Below are positions 63,098 to 64,000 of a stretch of DNA of 64,000 nucleotides, piece by piece. The DNA comes from JACQXM01 sp964569425 (GTDB lineage: Bacteria > Planctomycetota > Phycisphaerae > UBA1845): assembly GCA_964569425.1 (NCBI GenBank), contig CAZMVD010000005.1, forward strand, positions 20,566-84,565, written 5' to 3'. Positions within the stretch are counted from its first letter, which is position 1, and each line of letters opens with the position of its first letter. The notes below the pieces were generated by a model. That model did no database searches, had not been told where the DNA came from, and saw only the letters and a program-made list of their open reading frames with translations. Both the position numbers and the translations under genes were made by a program.

Positions 63098-64000
63098 CCC
63101 GCGTCTCCGCCACGATTCCGCCGAAAGCGCATCAGCGCGTACACGCCGACGGCGGCGATCGCCAATACGGTGATTTCGCCCAGGGTGTCCAGGGCGCGGA
63201 AGTCCACGAGTATGACGTTCACCACGTTGCGTCCATGCGCCTCGGGAACGCTGTGTTCAGCGAAATAGGACGAAATCCGCGGGTGCGATTGAATGGCGCC
63301 GGCCGCCAGGATCAGAAAGGTCATCAGCGCGCCGAATGCGCCGGCCACGACCACGTCGCGCACCCGGGCGGCGGGCGTCGTGAGCACCGCAAACGGCGGA
63401 AGATAGTAGAAGACCAGCACGAAGAGAATGACGATGAGCGTCTCGATGAGTACCTGGGTCATCGCCAGATCGGGGGCGCCGAAGAACACATAGATCAGCG
63501 ACACGCCGTAGCCGACCACCCCCAGCGCGGCGATCGCCCCGAGGCGGGATCGGGAACGCACCGCGGCCACTGCGCCGATCAGGATAAGCGCCGCGACAAC
63601 CACTTCGTGAATGAGCAGATCGGACGCTGCCAACAGGCTGGTCTTCTCCGCACGAAAGAGGAGCGGATAGCCCACCAGCGCTACCGCGGTGCCCAGGGTA
63701 ATCAGCAGGTACGTTCGGAGATACCCGTTTTGCAGAATTCGCGTCTGGTACTTCGCAACCAGGTTGAGGAGCACCAACGCGGTATCGTAGCCGGCGGCGG
63801 GTCCCCATCGTGCCAGCTTTCCCAAAGGCGCAAGCATTCCCACCACAGGCAGGCGCGCCGCGAAGAGGATCAACCCGCCAGTCAGGGTCACCGCACTTAA
63901 GCCCAGGGCCGGCGTCAGCCCGTGCCACAGGGCCAACGTGATGGAGTCGGCCGTGCCGGCCCGGATGGCGGCCACGGCGCGCGCCACCAGGTACGCCCCG
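63094..64000 (-). CDS. mrpA: Mrp antiporter subunit A, C-terminal part
   Basis: Partial gene: the frame stays open to the window edge, so only about 300 C-terminal residues are seen. The region covers the last helices of the NuoL-like core, the DUF4040 stretch (DLAMTQVLIETLIVILFVLVFYYLPP), and the MbhE-like C-terminal helices (FRALDTLGEITVLAIAAVGVYALMRFR). A full MrpA is about 770-800 residues. It is the first gene of mrpABCDEFG on the minus strand. The promoter lies outside the window. Confidence 0.93.
   Translation of the reverse strand, partial: GAYLVARAVAAIRAGTADSITLALWHGLTPALGLSAVTLTGGLILFAARLPVVGMLAPLGKLARWGPAAGYDTALVLLNLVAKYQTRILQNGYLRTYLLITLGTAVALVGYPLLFRAEKTSLLAASDLLIHEVVVAALILIGAVAAVRSRSRLGAIAALGVVGYGVSLIYVFFGAPDLAMTQVLIETLIVILFVLVFYYLPPFAVLTTPAARVRDVVVAGAFGALMTFLILAAGAIQSHPRISSYFAEHSVPEAHGRNVVNVILVDFRALDTLGEITVLAIAAVGVYALMRFRRNRGGDAG

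Overview
The window is 64 kb of GC-rich bacterial chromosome, gene-dense, with many four-base ATGA/GTGA overlaps. I see no tRNA, rRNA, CRISPR, prophage or insertion sequence. Several traits together suggest a Planctomycetota-like bacterium: an aroD-aroE fusion, a signal peptidase I with a zinc-ribbon insert, an exosortase beside Wza/Wzc-type genes, a full Mrp antiporter operon, and palindromic intergenic repeats. This placement is an inference at phylum level only.

Layout. 0-1.6 kb: signal peptidase I (+). 2.4-19.1 kb: one long minus-strand run. It starts with a sensor histidine kinase, a CheY-like regulator, an HD-GYP protein, a degenerate GGDEF protein and a STAS protein. It continues into the GspE/PilB ATPase, the GspF/PilC platform, PilM-N-O-P-like proteins and six pseudopilins. 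It reads as a signal-controlled type IV pilus or type II secretion hybrid; no secretin, PilT or prepilin peptidase is present. 19.4-25.7 kb (+): a surface glycan cluster (epimerase, two glycosyltransferases, two methyltransferases, polysaccharide deacetylase). 25.8-30.8 kb (+): rsmG, aspartate kinase, a secreted thermonuclease-like protein, and an NSS sodium symporter with its MetS-like 50-residue subunit. 31-41.9 kb: accessory genes, including an AsmA-like protein, an RNase HII-like protein with an altered motif, a PAS-Fis regulator coupled to an orphan DNA methyltransferase, a VOC protein, a Cys-rich secreted protein, two 110-residue sister membrane proteins, a sugar isomerase and a SecD-like lipoprotein.

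42.2-49.4 kb (-): exopolysaccharide/exosortase locus (Wza-type export lipoprotein, exosortase, Wzc-type autokinase, DegT aminotransferase, UDP-glucuronate decarboxylase). 49.7-58 kb: LolA-like protein, gatB, conserved unknowns, aroDE-aroK, a Gph-type phosphatase and a FlgT/LPP20-like protein. 58.3-58.7 kb (+): a short gene whose frame is interrupted by one UGA at the expected redox position of an ArsC/Spx-like thioredoxin fold, followed by a SECIS-like hairpin. I read it as a selenoprotein, and it is the most interesting item here. 58.7-64 kb (-): a tandem universal stress protein and mrpA-G (mrpA cut by the window edge).

Limits: product calls come from motifs read by eye. Promoter calls are hexamer matches only. 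Many start codons were picked from ribosome-binding sites or overlaps and may shift.
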